From contig NC_133537.1 in NCBI RefSeq assembly GCF_048544455.1, positions 20,955,541-21,019,540 on the forward strand: 64,000 bases of DNA, written 5' to 3'. Position 1 is the stretch's first letter, and each line of letters starts with the position of its first letter. The notes beneath the pieces were generated by a model, which saw only the letters and a list, made by a program, of their open reading frames with translations, did no database searches and was not told the origin of the DNA. Shown in pieces: positions 1 to 12,379 of the stretch. Both the position numbers and the translations under genes were made by a program. Source of the stretch: Silene latifolia (Eukaryota > Streptophyta > Magnoliopsida > Caryophyllales > Caryophyllaceae).

Positions 1-404
1 ACAAAGGGTTTTATAAATCGGTTTCAAGAAGTATTTTCGACATAAATCTTACATTAATGATACAAGAAGTAAATAACAATAATAAAATAGGGATTTACAC
101 CCTCAGACTTACATGTTTGACGAAACGAGATGAACTAAGTTTATGTTTTAGTGATGCTCGACTCTAATGTACGACGAAAGTGCCCTCGTAAGAGGAAAAC
201 GATTAAGATTAGATTAAGTTGATTGATTGTGGATTTGGTCAAATTGGTCGGTCATGCAAACGAGGCTGGTACTCAGAAAGATCTGAGCTTACGTGGTCGA
301 AAGTTCAAGCACGTAGACGCCAAAAAGTAAGAACGTGGTCTAGAATGCAAAGGGAGAAGAGAAGGGCGGACACTCGCGTGAGAAATATGAGGAGCGAAGG
401 CTCC

Positions 405-412
405 TATTTATA
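405..412 (-). promoter_or_regulatory. TATA box of the antisense LTR
   Basis: TATAAATA on the minus strand in the context TTAGTATAAATAGGAG, identical to the box at 18756-18763 in the complete LTR. It marks the LTR promoter and is followed by a GC-richer leader. Confidence 0.6.
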
Positions 413-510
413 CTAATCACGTGGAGGAATTAGGGTTTTCGGAGAAACTTTGGAAGTGAATCTCGAAAAGATATGAAAAGGTACGAAAAACTACACAAAA
501 AAGGACCTGG

Positions 511-570
511 GAAGAGGCGCAATAGACACTGCGTCTCTTCGAAGAGGCGCAACACCTGCTGCGTCTGTTC
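511..570 (-). repeat. Twin 30-bp imperfect palindromes (copy in antisense LTR)
   Basis: Two abutting 30-bp units, 511-540 and 541-570. Each has 11-bp arms (GAAGAGGCGCA and a near complement TGCGTCTCTTC) around an 8-bp centre. The same twin module occurs at 18599-18658, 37592-37651 and 41544-41603. Here it lies about 100 bp upstream (minus-strand sense) of the TATA box. Confidence 0.85.
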
Positions 571-983
571 CCAGGTGGTTTCTTCCTGCGGAAGAAAGAT
601 TTCCGCGTTTAATTTATGGAATAACGGATTAATCTTATTTTCCTTAATATTTTGTGTGAATATTACGGGAAATCCTTTACCAAAGATTAAAAGATTGTGA
701 AATATGGAATAGAAATATCCGGAACATTCCAGAACATTCTGACTCGGGATTTTAGCGGTTATCAGAAAATGGAGACGGTTTTAGGCCCGGACTCCAAATG
801 TACTCTAATTACTGTCAAAACGACCGTATCGGCGCGTAGATGACAATTAAGATGTAGACATCAGTGTTTGAGCAATCACTTGACGATAAACTTACGAACT
901 GTCACAAATCGTTCCGCGTACCAAACATGTGGCCCAATCATCACCGGGTGGTTTGCGGAAGGTGCAGAAATGAGGTATCTACA

Positions 984-3795
984 ATAAGCAAATTACAAAT
1001 ATTAATCACGTGATTTAGAGATTAGGAAGGAAGGAACCCGAGTTGGTGATTTGACTTCATAACTAATTTTGAAGCCCGTGGAAACCAAGGGATCGATAAT
1101 AATTTATTGTTTTTATCGGCTTAAAGATTATGGAATATGAATTGTTTTCGTAACCAACAAATAATTAAGCGTTAGTTTAAGTTCTCTTTATTTATTGAAT
1201 GAATCAGAGTTTTTAGACCTCTAATTATAGATGGGATTAAAGCCCCGCGTAGCAACTTCATAGTGCAAATAGCTTCACACTTGACCAATAAAAAGTTGAT
1301 CAAGGTAACATTTTAAAATTATTGTGTAGGTGTTGCAAGTACGTACTAAATTTTTAGTACCTAACAACGGCTATACTTCTTGTATATTATAACAATTTTA
1401 TATTCCCTCAATGGATTTTATATTCTTTAAAATTCTCTGTTATATTTTAAAAATATGTAGAATACCTTGCAACATCAAATAATAAAAAATCAATTATTTG
1501 TGTCCCAAATTATTCCGAGTACGTTGTACGATTATATTTATGGAAGACAGAAAGAGTAAAGTAAAAGAATATAACTTTAGAATTTCGAACAATTATTAGT
1601 ATAAATGAGCAAAATTAATTATGTGAATGACACAAGTAACAAATATTTACGTATATAAAATATGTTACATAGTTGCTTTCACTTTGTTCAGCCAAAGTTA
1701 TAAATAAATAAATAAATAAACATTGTTATACTTTGTAAAAATTATTAGTTACAACTCTAAAATTTCTCCTTAAACTATATTGGCAAACATGTCTAAGCTT
1801 ATTGACTTACTCGCATAACATTTTACACACTTTGAGTTATTTGGGTTGTGACCCATTGACCTCTTGACCAAAAATTAAGGAAAAAAAGTGTTACATGCAA
1901 AATTATTGCAGCAAAGATAATCTGGGTGTATTCACAAAACCTTTGGCAATAAATCTTCCAAAAATTGTCAGATGTAATGTTTTATGTCACTTTAATGAAG
2001 AAGTGCCTGCCAAAAAACTAAAAGTCAATCAAACTATAATAATAAATTAAAAAATGAAAAATTAATTTAATTCTTTAGAATGATTTATAATTAAAATATG
2101 AACACAAAATATATTATGGCTACATAAATTATTATAAAGCCAAATATAATAAAAACTAAATTGAATTAATTAATTCAATTAGGATTTTATGTGAACTAAA
2201 AATAATCTTGAATTGAGTGTGAAAGCTTAAATATGAAATAAAATCTCAATGTGTAGAGAAATTGAAACAGTGTGGTAATGCAAGAGAATATAATTGTAGA
2301 CAAAAATATGGCAATGTATATAGATAGTATAAATAAGGAGAGGAAAGCTAAAACAAATCATCATTTAAGAAGAAGAATTAGATATTAAGTTAGTATGTAG
2401 AGTGAATTAATTATTAATTATTAATATATCTATAAAGATGAGAGAAATCTAAAAAGTTTATTAACATTTACATTGTACAACTTAAATTTTATTTTATTTT
2501 CTTTAATTACATGCATGTGACACATGAAAATTCAATATGACTTTGATAGGAGACATGGCTTAGTGAAATGCTTAGTTTTATCTTTTTATAATATTGTATA
2601 GATTTTCCATGTTACGTTAAAATTTGTCTTTTTAGGTACCTTTAAATTATATTGTAAATATTTATTTATAGATTAATGAATTAAATCAATGCATTAACAA
2701 TAAATTGATAATCCGGGTCACATTAAAATTTGCCACGTCACATTATAGTTTGTCAAATATAATAAAATTTCACGGGATTTTTAAAATAAATTGTGCAAAC
2801 GACAATGGGTAACTACCCGTCTTAAGAAACTTGACAAATGGACAATGGTACAAACCACGCATTTTATATGTGTGTGTGCGCGACCGAAGATTTCATATGG
2901 TAAGGTATCAAAGACATATGCACGTTATCATATGAAAATAATAGAAACTAACATAATTGAAAGATGTAGCATGCATACCAATAATTGAACATTATCTAAG
3001 AGCAAAATAAGTCGTTGAACATGATTAAATAAAAATTTATGAGTGAATCTTGTAATTTAGATTGAAGTCTATGATTGAATCACGTAAATTTTGAAAGTCT
3101 AAAATAAAGAACTAAGAATTATCTAGTAACATGCATTCTATAGACAAAATATCATAATAATAATTTTATTATATGGATATAAAAAAATTAGAAATGATTC
3201 AAACGGTCTCTACTCCTTAAAATATGAATTGAGCTTTCATTTCAAATAAATCTACAAAAGATATTCCCACAATCGAAATCCAAAAGGTTCATAAACTTTG
3301 TTAAATTCCTTATTGTTAGTATAAGAATTTCGTCGAAATCTTGATAAACTTGAATAAATGAACCTATGTAGAAAAAAAATTAGTAATAAAGATTATAAAA
3401 GAATTTATTTCAAAAAAACATACTTCTATAAACTAAAGAACATACGGAGTATAATTTAGAAACCATACTATTTAATATTTATTTGAAGGTGCATGACCGC
3501 TTCCTTTTCGTACATGCCTTGATAATGGTACATATCAAATGAAAAGGAAAAAAAAATATATGTTAGAGATGATTAAACATATGAATAGAAAAATGTCAAT
3601 TTAAGTAGGTTGATCAAAAAAGTATAATAGCACAAGTACACAACATTATATACTTGATAACAAATTAATGGTTAAAGACCATCAATCCCCTTAAAAAAAG
3701 TAGTAACATAAATGATATAAAAAAGCAGTTAGAAAGACAAATAGTGGGAATTGGGGAAAAAATGAATTCGAAAAGCAAAGGAAATAATTGAAAAG
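984..3795. other. AT-rich non-coding stretch
   Basis: No reading frame longer than about 65 codons and no domain that I recognise. The stretch is very AT-rich with homopolymer runs. A TATA-like run near 2330 is followed by no coding sequence. I see no terminal inverted repeats with matching target duplications here. Confidence 0.6.
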
Positions 3796-4232
3796 ATTAA
3801 TTTTATGATGGTTTAAAAAGTAAATTGTGGAATTCTAAAAGGTTTTTCATTCAATTTTCTAAATTTATTTTACCATTAATTATGAGAGTAAATTTTGATT
3901 GTGGAATTGAAAATATAAGTTGCTTATTTAATTTTTTTTTTTTTTTTTTTATGTATTAGCAATGCCATATGGAGTAAAATGACATTCAAGTTGCCTTTTT
4001 AATTATATTGTAAATTGTAAAAATTAATTATTCCATGATGGTTCAAAAAAAGTAAATTGTGGAATTTTAAAAGGTTTTTCATTCAACTTTTTAAATTTAT
4101 TTTACCATTAATTATGAGAGTAAGTTTTAATTGTGGAATTTAAAAAATAAGCTACTTATTGAAGTTTTTATGTTTGTTAGCAATGTCATATGGAGTAAAA
4201 ATTACACTCAAGTTGTCTTTTTGATTATATTG
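3796..4232. repeat. Tandem duplication of a ~230-bp AT-rich unit
   Basis: Copy 1 (about 3796-4020) and copy 2 (about 4025-4232) align with a 230-bp offset: ATGATGGTT lies at 3805 and 4035. Both share AAATTGTGGAATT, GGTTTTTCATTCAA and AATGAGAGTAA-type landmarks. Copy 1 carries an extra run of T at 3930-3950. Non-coding. Confidence 0.8.
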
Positions 4233-4233
4233 T

Positions 4234-4324
<91 letters not shown>
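4233..4324. repeat. (GATA)n microsatellite
   Basis: About 22 uninterrupted GATA/TAGA units directly following the second copy of the 230-bp duplication. Confidence 0.97.
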
Positions 4325-4325
<1 letters not shown>

Positions 4326-4394
4326 ATTAAGAAACTTATAGGTGAGTTTTTAGCGTCACTTTTTTTAATTAATCATATCATATATTTAATAAAC

Positions 4395-4498
<104 letters not shown>

Positions 4499-4499
4499 G

Positions 4500-5100
4500 A
4501 TACTTAAGGAGACTTGACTCCAAGCCTCAGGTCAGTTTGCATCCCAAGTGTGCCAAAGTCAAGCTCACTCACTTAGTCTTTGCTTATGACTTGATGCTCT
4601 TCACTAGAGGAGATGTGCCTTCTGTCACTGGTGTTATAGATATTCTTAATGATTTTGCTTCTTGGTCTGGATTACATGCTAATATTACTAAGACAAAAGT
4701 TTATTTTGGTGGAGTTTCTCCCCCTGTCAAAGCTCAGATTTTGCAGGCCACTGGCTTTACTGAGGGGCACTTCCCCTTCAGATACCTAGGGATCCCTCTC
4801 AACTCTGCCAAGAACTCAGTGGAAGTCTATGGTAGTCTTATAACCAAGATTCAAAACTCTCTTCTTCATTGGTCCAACACTTTTCTCTTCTATGCTGGCA
4901 GGATTCAAATTCTTAATTCTGTTATCTTTGGACTGACCAATTTCTGGTGTGCTACTGCTCTGCTTCCTAAGACTATTCTGAAAAGAATAAACAAAATTTG
5001 CAAAGATTATTTCTGGAATGTTGAGCCTGGTAAAAGGAAACTTGTCTTACAATCCTGGAAATGCATTTGCAAGCCTAGAGATGAAAAGTTATGTAATTAA
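4500..5100 (+). pseudogene. LINE (L1-type) reverse transcriptase fragment
   Basis: An open frame of 187 codons from 4537 covers the C-terminal half of an L1-type reverse transcriptase. It runs from the block with FAYDLMLF, through the FRYLGIPL motif and the AGRIQILNSVIFGL block, to the DYFWN block. The catalytic pair normally read as FADD is FAYD here, so the copy is inactive even apart from being truncated at both ends. No endonuclease, zinc-knuckle or RNase H portion and no A-tail is present. The frame stops at 5098, where the sequence breaks into duplicated scraps. Confidence 0.85.
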
Positions 5101-5220
5101 CAATTTGCTCTGCTTACTGAGGGGCACTTCCCCTTCAGAGATGAAAAACTAACCCTAAATTATACAAAACAATTCTAAAAAACATCTTAAATGGATTAAT
5201 AAGTATGTAATTAACAATTT
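5101..5220. repeat. Filler DNA copied from the adjacent LINE fragment
   Basis: TGAGGGGCACTTCCCCTTCA at about 5120 repeats 4761-4780, followed by AGAGATGAAAA (again 5079). TATGTAATTAACAATTT at 5090 recurs at 5204. Short direct copies in a new order look like templated insertions made during repair of a double-strand break. Confidence 0.6.
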
Positions 5221-5825
5221 AATTTATGTTTTTCATTCAACATATTGTTTATAATTGAAGAAATTCGATTAATCGGAGAGGTTGCACAATTAGCATATGA
5301 GAGAATTAGGTTTGGAGTTAGTTTTAGTCAAGGGTATGAAATGAAAAGTTCCGCGCAAAATGTACTGAGTTGAGTAAAATGTGTACTGCGAAAATAAATT
5401 CCGTTAATATATCTCCTAATTATAAAAAATTATACTTATTTTTTTAAACAAAAGGGGTGTGAGTGCATTCCTTACACCCCCGCACAATCGCCACTACAAG
5501 CTTCTTATTTTCCCAATGTGAAACAACTTAATCTCGTAACCTCATAAAGTGTTACGCCAACCGACTATTTACACCCTCATAATTCTAGAAACTGAAGCTC
5601 TCAATTCGTACAATCTGAAATACAATCTGCATGCAATAAGAAACCAAAAGACATGGTAAATACTAAATACGAAGTAGCAATTTGGATGTTCAGCATCCTC
5701 TTTATTTCCTCTCAACAGTTTAAATATTATCCCGAATTAATCTAACAATTATAATATTAAGTAATGGACGGTGATGTGTAGAAAAAATAATATATTAAAA
5801 TAAAACTATTAGAAGTACAACTAGT
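5221..5825. other. Non-coding stretch, nothing recognised
   Basis: No coding frame of note and no repeat ends that I can pair. Ordinary AT-rich intergenic sequence. Confidence 0.5.
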
Positions 5826-6027
5826 CTCACTTGTGACGGACACTATCCGTCACAAGTGAGCGACGGGTCACCTCCTTTCACACAAATGTAAGTGGGAGAG
5901 CAAGTGGGGCGCTCGCCCCACTTGCCCTCCCACTTGCATTCGCCCCACTTGCCCTCCCACTTGCATTTGTGTGAGAGGCAAGTGACCCATCACTCATTTG
6001 TAACGAATAGTGTCCGTCACAAATGAG
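5826..6027. mobile_element. Fold-back MITE with a hairpin at each end
   Basis: The left terminus (5826-5860) is a perfect self-complementary hairpin: 15-bp arms beginning CTCACTTGTGACGGA around CACTA. The right terminus (5993-6027) is a near-perfect 35-bp hairpin ending CCGTCACAAATGAG. The two ends are also inverted repeats of each other. The interior holds repeats of CCCACTTGCCCTCCCACTTG. No protein is encoded, and no clear target-site duplication was found, so the superfamily is open (Mutator-like is a guess). Confidence 0.8.
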
Positions 6028-6661
6028 AATTTGTGGAAAAAGTAATAGATCATTTATTTCTTTTGAGTTAATGAAAATGATCATATCCCGATAACTAAGT
6101 ACACTCCTATAGTAGTGGGGTTTAGGTAGAGATAAGAGAATAGAGGACAAAAGAGGGAGGACTCAGGACTCTAAAAGTCCATGAAGGTAAAAACAAAGTC
6201 AAGTTTTGTTTTAGGAATGAAATTAAAAGGGAAGTGATGTGAAATTGTCAGCACACGTGACCATAATTCATCTATAGGAGCCCTTCTTGTGGCTATCCTC
6301 GTTCTTTTGGACCACGCCATGAGCCCACAACCCCGCTTCTTATGCGCTCCTTTGTCTTCAATTTTTTTTTTAAAAATTTATCTAGTGGATTTGACTCGGA
6401 GGTAGGATTATATTATATATAAAGACGGTAAAACTCTCATTCTTGAGTTTATATATTGATATGATTATATTTATGCGGAATAATGCTCGACACCTTTTAT
6501 CATTATAAAGTAATATAATAATAGTTAATTTAGGTGTTATTGTGTTAAGGTTTTAAGGAGTGTTCTGAACCTCTTTCTATAGAGTTGTTTGATTGGTGTG
6601 TGTAAACGTAGTGTTTTTCTTGTTGACGAGGAATGACTTTAGTTCGAGATAGTTTTTAATA

Positions 6662-6866
6662 CTCTCTCTGTTCCGGTCATTTGTTGTCCTTTTTCATTTT
6701 TGGTGTCTCAGTCATTTGTTGTCCTTTCTATTTTAAGAATGAATTTGATGAGTAATTTGATCATTCACGTCAATTTATTCCACTTGTCATTTAGTAATTG
6801 GTCATCTCCCCCTTTCTTTGGTTTTTGTGTCAAAACCAAAGGACAACAAATGACCGAGACGAAGGG
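6662..6866. mobile_element. Stowaway-like MITE, right end damaged
   Basis: Starts after TA with CTCTCTCTGTTCCGGTCATT and aligns along its length with the intact copy at 12609-12816, including CATTTGTTGTCCTTTCTATT and the complementary GGACAACAAATGACCGAGAC near the right end. The right terminal GGAGGGAG is degraded, running into a T-rich segment. Stowaway is the non-autonomous Tc1/mariner type. Confidence 0.8.
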
Positions 6867-8652
6867 CTTTTTAAATTTTTTATTTATTTTATCATCGGAT
6901 ATTTTGTGAAATAAATGGAGTATAACCATTTGGAAAGGTCTTATCATTCATATATATCTCCTTTATATTTCCTCTGCCATGAGCCCATGATAATAATGTA
7001 TATAATCATAAAAAGACGGTCTTATATATGAGATGGCTTAATGAATAATTATTGTCATGTTATGCAGGTAATTGTATTTCTCGGGGAAGCATGATATAGA
7101 ATCGAATCCTATTCCTCAGGGTGAAAAATGAAAGGCCAAATAATTGGTCCAGACCTTTAAACCTTTTGATGACAAAGATAAAGGTGTATATGACTCACTT
7201 TTTGCTTCTTTTTTCTTATTCACTTTTTATGCTTTGTTGTAAAACCCTTCACTATTTTTTGGAATCGGGACATCAAACGTGGTATTGGTACCTACTCTAA
7301 TTTTCTTTACACATGTCATTTTGATTTACGCGATAACTGTGTCCTAAACTTTGCAAAAATATAAACTTTGATTAATAATTTATAAATGAAAACATATGTC
7401 ATTTTTATACGGTGTCTTATACTAGTGCGAGTAGCATTTATTTATATATGGGCATATTGTATAGGGTTGGTGTTATTTAAAGCCAAAGAATGGATAGAAA
7501 TCAAATGAAATGAATCTGAAAAATCTCTCACAATTTTGATTTTCTAATAATAATGTTCGGATCTGTAGTTACACACAACACACGATATGAAGTAGCTAAT
7601 TTCATAATAAAACTTGCTAGCTTGGTCATTGACTCATTGTCCTTTGATTTAGTGTAATTTATAAGAATCGGAAAATTAACCTGAAAAAGTAGAGAAACTT
7701 TACTACTCTTAGTCCTAAATAGTACTCATTAGGTTTTTTTAAGAGATATATATGTTTTAAGAATAAAACGAGTCAAATAACACAACACTTGCATGGATGG
7801 GACATTGGGACAAATCTTTTGTTAATATCAATGTTGTATACTGTTTTTGTCTTATGTGTGCATGATACTTAATCCGTCCGTCTTAAGGTTAAGAAGAATA
7901 TATATCCGTTTTAAATGAGAATTTGTGTTCCTAAAATTGACACTGATAAAGTTCATCGACGCAGACATAATAAGACATTAAGAACTCTAATACTTTATCA
8001 TAGTTAGTTAGTGTAGAACAGTAAGAACAGCAGTGTGTAGCGAGCTACGTGCATGGGACGCCGAAGATTCTTGTTATTTTGGGGTTTTGGACGAGGAACT
8101 AGCTTGTAATCATATTTATGCCTTGAACTTTGTGGAACCAATGCAGTCTTAATTAAGGTGTCTGCACTTTATTTTGACTTTATCTAATTTGGTAGTCGAT
8201 GAAATCGGAGTGCATTGACCAATGACCATTGACCATCTCATCCCAAAAAAAAAAAAAAAAATTGTTATTCATCCATTGGTGTAACAAGAAAATGTGCCCA
8301 ATTCATAATTGATTTTAATGAAATGAAATTGATAATTGAGAAGTAAATTAGTGAGTTAATAAGTAGATTGATATTATATTGATTCGTGAGTGTTTTACAT
8401 GTGATCAATAAAAAATTCGATTAGGCTTAAAACATAAATTGAGGTCGTCTTATGATGTGCACATTTCGTTTTAGCGTACAGGGGAGCTATAACCTATAAA
8501 GACCATTTGATGGTAATGATATGTAAATTCTAATCATAAGCACCACAATTTATTGACTTTACTGACTAATGAGCTTACAGCCTTACATGTACATGATATA
8601 TAGCGGATATATTCAAATTAAGTAAGTTTTTACTTAGATATTCATATCCGCA
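6867..8652. other. Non-coding stretch, nothing recognised
   Basis: AT-rich sequence without a supportable gene. It has a 17-nt A run near 8250 but no coding fragment in front of it. Confidence 0.5.
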
Positions 8653-9540
8653 TCATATACGAAGTATAACATACTCCATATGGGGAATTGAGCTCGAAGT
8701 AAACTCAATCAGAGGGTCAGCGCATGCCCATTTCTGATGCCAAAACGATGTCCCGGCTCGGTTACCCACTAATGAACCCATACCTGATTTGACCGCAGCA
8801 ACCCCTTCAACAATTCCTTTCCAAGCGTTGGAACTAACTTGTTTGGGTTTGAACATTTCCAAATCGCACCGGCCTTTGCAATACTTATGACGAAGCACCC
8901 GAGCCCATAGGGAATTTGGTTCAGTAAGCATTCGCCATCCAAGTTTCGCCATAAATGCTACATTAACCTGTCTCATGGAACGAAGCCTCAGTCCTCCGTT
9001 TGTTTTTTCATTGGTAACCCACGAGACAAGGCTCAAGCCCCAAATAAAATAATGTCATCTGCAAAGAACAGATGAGATAGAATTGGACCCCCTTTGCAAG
9101 ACGGAAATCCCTTCCAATGACCTTCACTGATCTTCTGCTGGCTTAATTTTTCCATGCAGATAGTGAATAAAGTAAGGTGACAGTGGGTCACATTGGCGAA
9201 AGGATTCAGTTTTTTCACCATTCCACAACACACTCAAAGATGACAGATTGATACATGCCATTATCGAATTAGCCATCCGCTCCGGGAGTTTCATATCCCT
9301 CCAAGTATGCCGAATAAATGGCCAATCTAACTTGTCATATGCTATTTCGAGATCAAGTTTGAGCGCCATAAAACCTTTCTTAGCTTTTTTGCTTCTTATC
9401 GAATGAAGAGCTTCATAAACAAGGATCACATTATCAGCAATTTGTCGCTTTGGTACAAAGTGGCTGATATGTGGAACGTGCAATCGGGATGGAAATAGAA
9501 GGTGTTCGCCGAGTATTTCTCGCCTGAAATTATGCAAACA
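8653..9540 (-). pseudogene. LINE (L1-type) reverse transcriptase, frameshifted and internally deleted
   Basis: Read on the minus strand from 9537: the finger and palm region with KRQIADNVILVYEALHSI, then KLDLEIAYDKLDW (catalytic Asp block) and CDPLSPY. A frame change near 9150 leads to SHLFFADDIILFG (FADD catalytic motif, intact). A large deletion then joins, around 9035, to the thumb block with GGLRLRSM and AFMAKLGWRML. At least two frame breaks and loss of the region between FADD and the thumb make it inactive. Confidence 0.85.
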
Positions 9541-9579
9541 ATAGTGTATTATGATGTCATCCAGGGGAAACTAATACGG

Positions 9580-10764
9580 ACCAGCTGTACTGGACGAAGA
9601 CTACATCTGGTTTCTTTTAAATAAAATCAGCGGTGAATTTGATCCGTGGCAGCCCAGAGATTGAGGAAGGCGTGATATGGAAGCTCTTATGGAAGACTTG
9701 AGCTCCACAAAAAATGAGACTGTTCTTATGGCTCGTTATGCACGACAGAATAATGACGAATGTTAATCGTACTCGACACAATTTCACTGATGATCCATGT
9801 TGCAGCGTCTGTGGAGATCGTGAAAAGACTACACTTCATCTTTTGCGGGATTGCGTGGAAGCGAGATAGGTATGGAATTTATTTCCGTTTGTTATATATC
9901 GACAATTCCTTGAGATTATGGAAGTAAAGGAATGGGTAGTCTTTAATTAAATGTCGAGGACGGGGACGAACTTCGATTTTGGGCGAGCATGTTTGCGGTG
10001 ATTGTGTGGTGGATGAATGCATTAAACCAAGGGATCAATTACGCAATGAGATATTCGTCACATGGGTGGCACCACCGGTTAATTGGACGGTTATAAATGT
10101 TGATAGGGCATCGAAGGGTAATCCGGGGTTAGCAGAGGCGGGCGGTATTTTTCAGAACTCGGTTGGACAGATCATTGAAGCTTTCGCAGAAAAGCTAGGA
10201 GTTGCAACGGTCACAAGAGCAGAATTAGGCTTTGTTCTTTTGGACAGAAATTATCTGAACTGAACTGAACTTAACTTAATGGAACTGAACTGAACTGAAC
10301 TGAACTGAAATAATAATAAAAAGATTATACTACTACTAATAATAATACCAATAATAATAATAAAATATTATAATAACAAATAATAATAATAATAAATATA
10401 ATAATACTAATAATAATATATTAATATAATAATAATAATAATCTAATAAGATATATAAAAATAAAATTGTAATATAATAATAAATACAGTAATAATAATA
10501 ATATATTAATAATATAAATGATAAAATTATTAATAATAATATAATATATTAATAATAATAACTAATAAATAAATAATATAATAATAAAAATAATAGGTTT
10601 AATATAGTAACTTATTAATATAATAATATTAAATATAATAATAATATTAATAAATATGTGATTAATAATATTAATAATAATGAATATATTAATAAACTAA
10701 TAAACATAATATAATAACTTATTAATATAATAATATAAAATACTATAATAACAATAACAATAAG

Positions 10765-10796
<32 letters not shown>

Positions 10797-10843
10797 TGTT
10801 ATGAGTAATATTAATAATAATGAATAAAAATAATAATTAAAAT

Positions 10844-10874
<31 letters not shown>

Positions 10875-10879
10875 CATTA

Positions 10880-10936
<57 letters not shown>

Positions 10937-11552
10937 TATCAATAAGAATATAAAATAAGAATAATAATATTAATGTTGAAATGAATCGAATCGGGATGAA
11001 TTGAATGGAGCCGAATCGAATCGAACTAAACTTAATGGAGTGAATCGAATCGAATCGAATCGAATCGAATCAACTTATTAGAACTGAAATTAAGTCCAAA
11101 AGAACAAGGCGTTAATGACGCTGAAACGGGGTTTAATGATAGCCATTAAGCGTAAAATTTCGCGACTCATAATTTAAACGAACTCAGCGCTAGCAGCTAA
11201 TGTTATGGAGATGGTTGTGTCTTATGCATCGACTCACTCGCATTTGGTTCAGATTTGCAGGGCCTTCATAGCAGATACGGTTTGGCAAGTGCGGATTAAC
11301 CATATTTATCGAGGGGCGAACAAATGTGCCGATTTTATGGCTAATCTTAGTTCAGCAACCGCATAGGTTATGTCGAGTGGATTATACCAATTTACTGTCG
11401 CAGGCTCGCAGCTGTTTCGCCTTATTCAGTAGGATATGAGAGGAGTGGCTTGGCCTCGTTTTGTTCCTTTATTTTCGTTCTAGCTTAGTTTGTTTTTCCA
11501 GTTCTAGTTAGTTTGGATGTAGTCCGCTTCTACTTACCAAAAAAAAAATTTA
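9580..11552 (+). pseudogene. LINE 3' portion (zinc-binding RVT region and RNase H), split by a repeat
   Basis: Plus-strand remnants: a zf-RVT-like block around 9670-9870 with CCSVCGDREKTTLHLL, then the start of an RNase H domain (WTVINVDRASKGNPGLAEAG, 10090-10150) running to about 10255. The domain resumes after roughly 0.9 kb of simple repeats at about 11160, with QICRAFIADTVW and INHIYRGANKCADFMANL. A 3' tail ends in a short A run at about 11541-11550. The first catalytic Asp is in VDRAS, where functional domains have FDGS-like sequence. Its orientation is opposite to the reverse transcriptase piece at 8653-9540. Confidence 0.75.
10256..11095. repeat. Pentanucleotide and AAT low-complexity insert
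   Basis: Begins with (CTGAA)n-type pentamers (10255-10309), continues as ~650 bp of imperfect AAT/ATA repeats, and ends with GAATC pentamers (11040-11070) and GAACTGAAATTAAG. It interrupts the LINE RNase H domain. AT-rich repeat flanked by related pentamers on both sides suggests expansion inside one inserted sequence. Confidence 0.85.
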
Positions 11553-11746
11553 ACATACTCTATTTGATAATTGTCAAAATAAAATTTGATTTTTATTATT
11601 AAATATTCCTACAATGTCTTAACTTTTGAACACTTTTCTTTCAAACTCGTCTTATATTAGAGTACAAGATTTACATAAATACGTATTTTTAAAAACAACA
11701 ATTTTCTCTATGCTTGATCGCGAGTCACTTTCCTTTACCTGAAAGT

Positions 11747-12280
11747 AGGAATGTCAATGGATCGGGTTCGGATCGGGTGACGCCTCATCCATCATCCATC
11801 CGTCACATTAAAATCTCATCCAACCCGTCCGTCATCCATGAAAATTATCATCCGTCATCCACCCATCCGTCATCCATGGATGAAACGGGTGGATCGGGTG
11901 ATAAACGGGTTATAGTATATATGTATGCTTAGGACTAAAAAATGTTTTTTTATTCTTTACAAAAAATATGTGATATGATTATTTTAATGTGACTTTTTAG
12001 TGTGTATTTTCACAAAATATATATTTTCAAAGTAGAAAAATTAGAGAAATTGAATATTTTATATCTTAAAAATGTAAAACATATATTTTTTTCAAAATAA
12101 AAATTAGTAAAATCGGGTGGTGGATGGATGACGGGTGAAATTTCTTCATCCAACCCATCCGTCATTCATCATCCGTTTTATCCATCATCCATCCGTCATC
12201 CATTTAGATCGGGTTTTCGTTCGTTTTTTAGGATCGGATGGATCGGATTTTGATTGGGTGCGGGTGAAATTGACATCCCT
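11747..12280. mobile_element. Non-autonomous Mutator-like element with 10-bp target duplication
   Basis: A perfect 10-bp direct repeat ACCTGAAAGT flanks the element (11737-11746 and 12281-12290). Termini are AGGAATGTCAAT and its near complement ATTGACATCCCT. The interior has inverted ATCCATCCGTCATCCAT and GGATCGGGT blocks around an AT-rich core. A 9-11-bp duplication is the signature of the Mutator superfamily. No transposase. Confidence 0.85.
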
Positions 12281-12379
12281 ACCTGAAAGTCAAGAATGGA
12301 GTCTTAGTGGTCTATAACCAAACATTAAGCATCAAATATTTTTTCGCGAAATAATATCCCTCTAAGATATGTTCTTTCC

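Larger units (their letters stand above)
1..983 (-). mobile_element. Partial LTR of the Tat-type Ty3/gypsy family, antisense
   Basis: The reverse complement matches the first ~1 kb of the LTR at 18176-20561, beginning TGTAGATACC at 983 and leaving the window at position 1. It keeps the TATA box and the twin palindromes. To the right of the LTR start there is no polypyrimidine run (the complement of a polypurine tract), so 984 onward is probably genomic flank. This is therefore a 5' LTR or a solo LTR rather than a 3' LTR; the rest lies outside the window. Confidence 0.85.
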
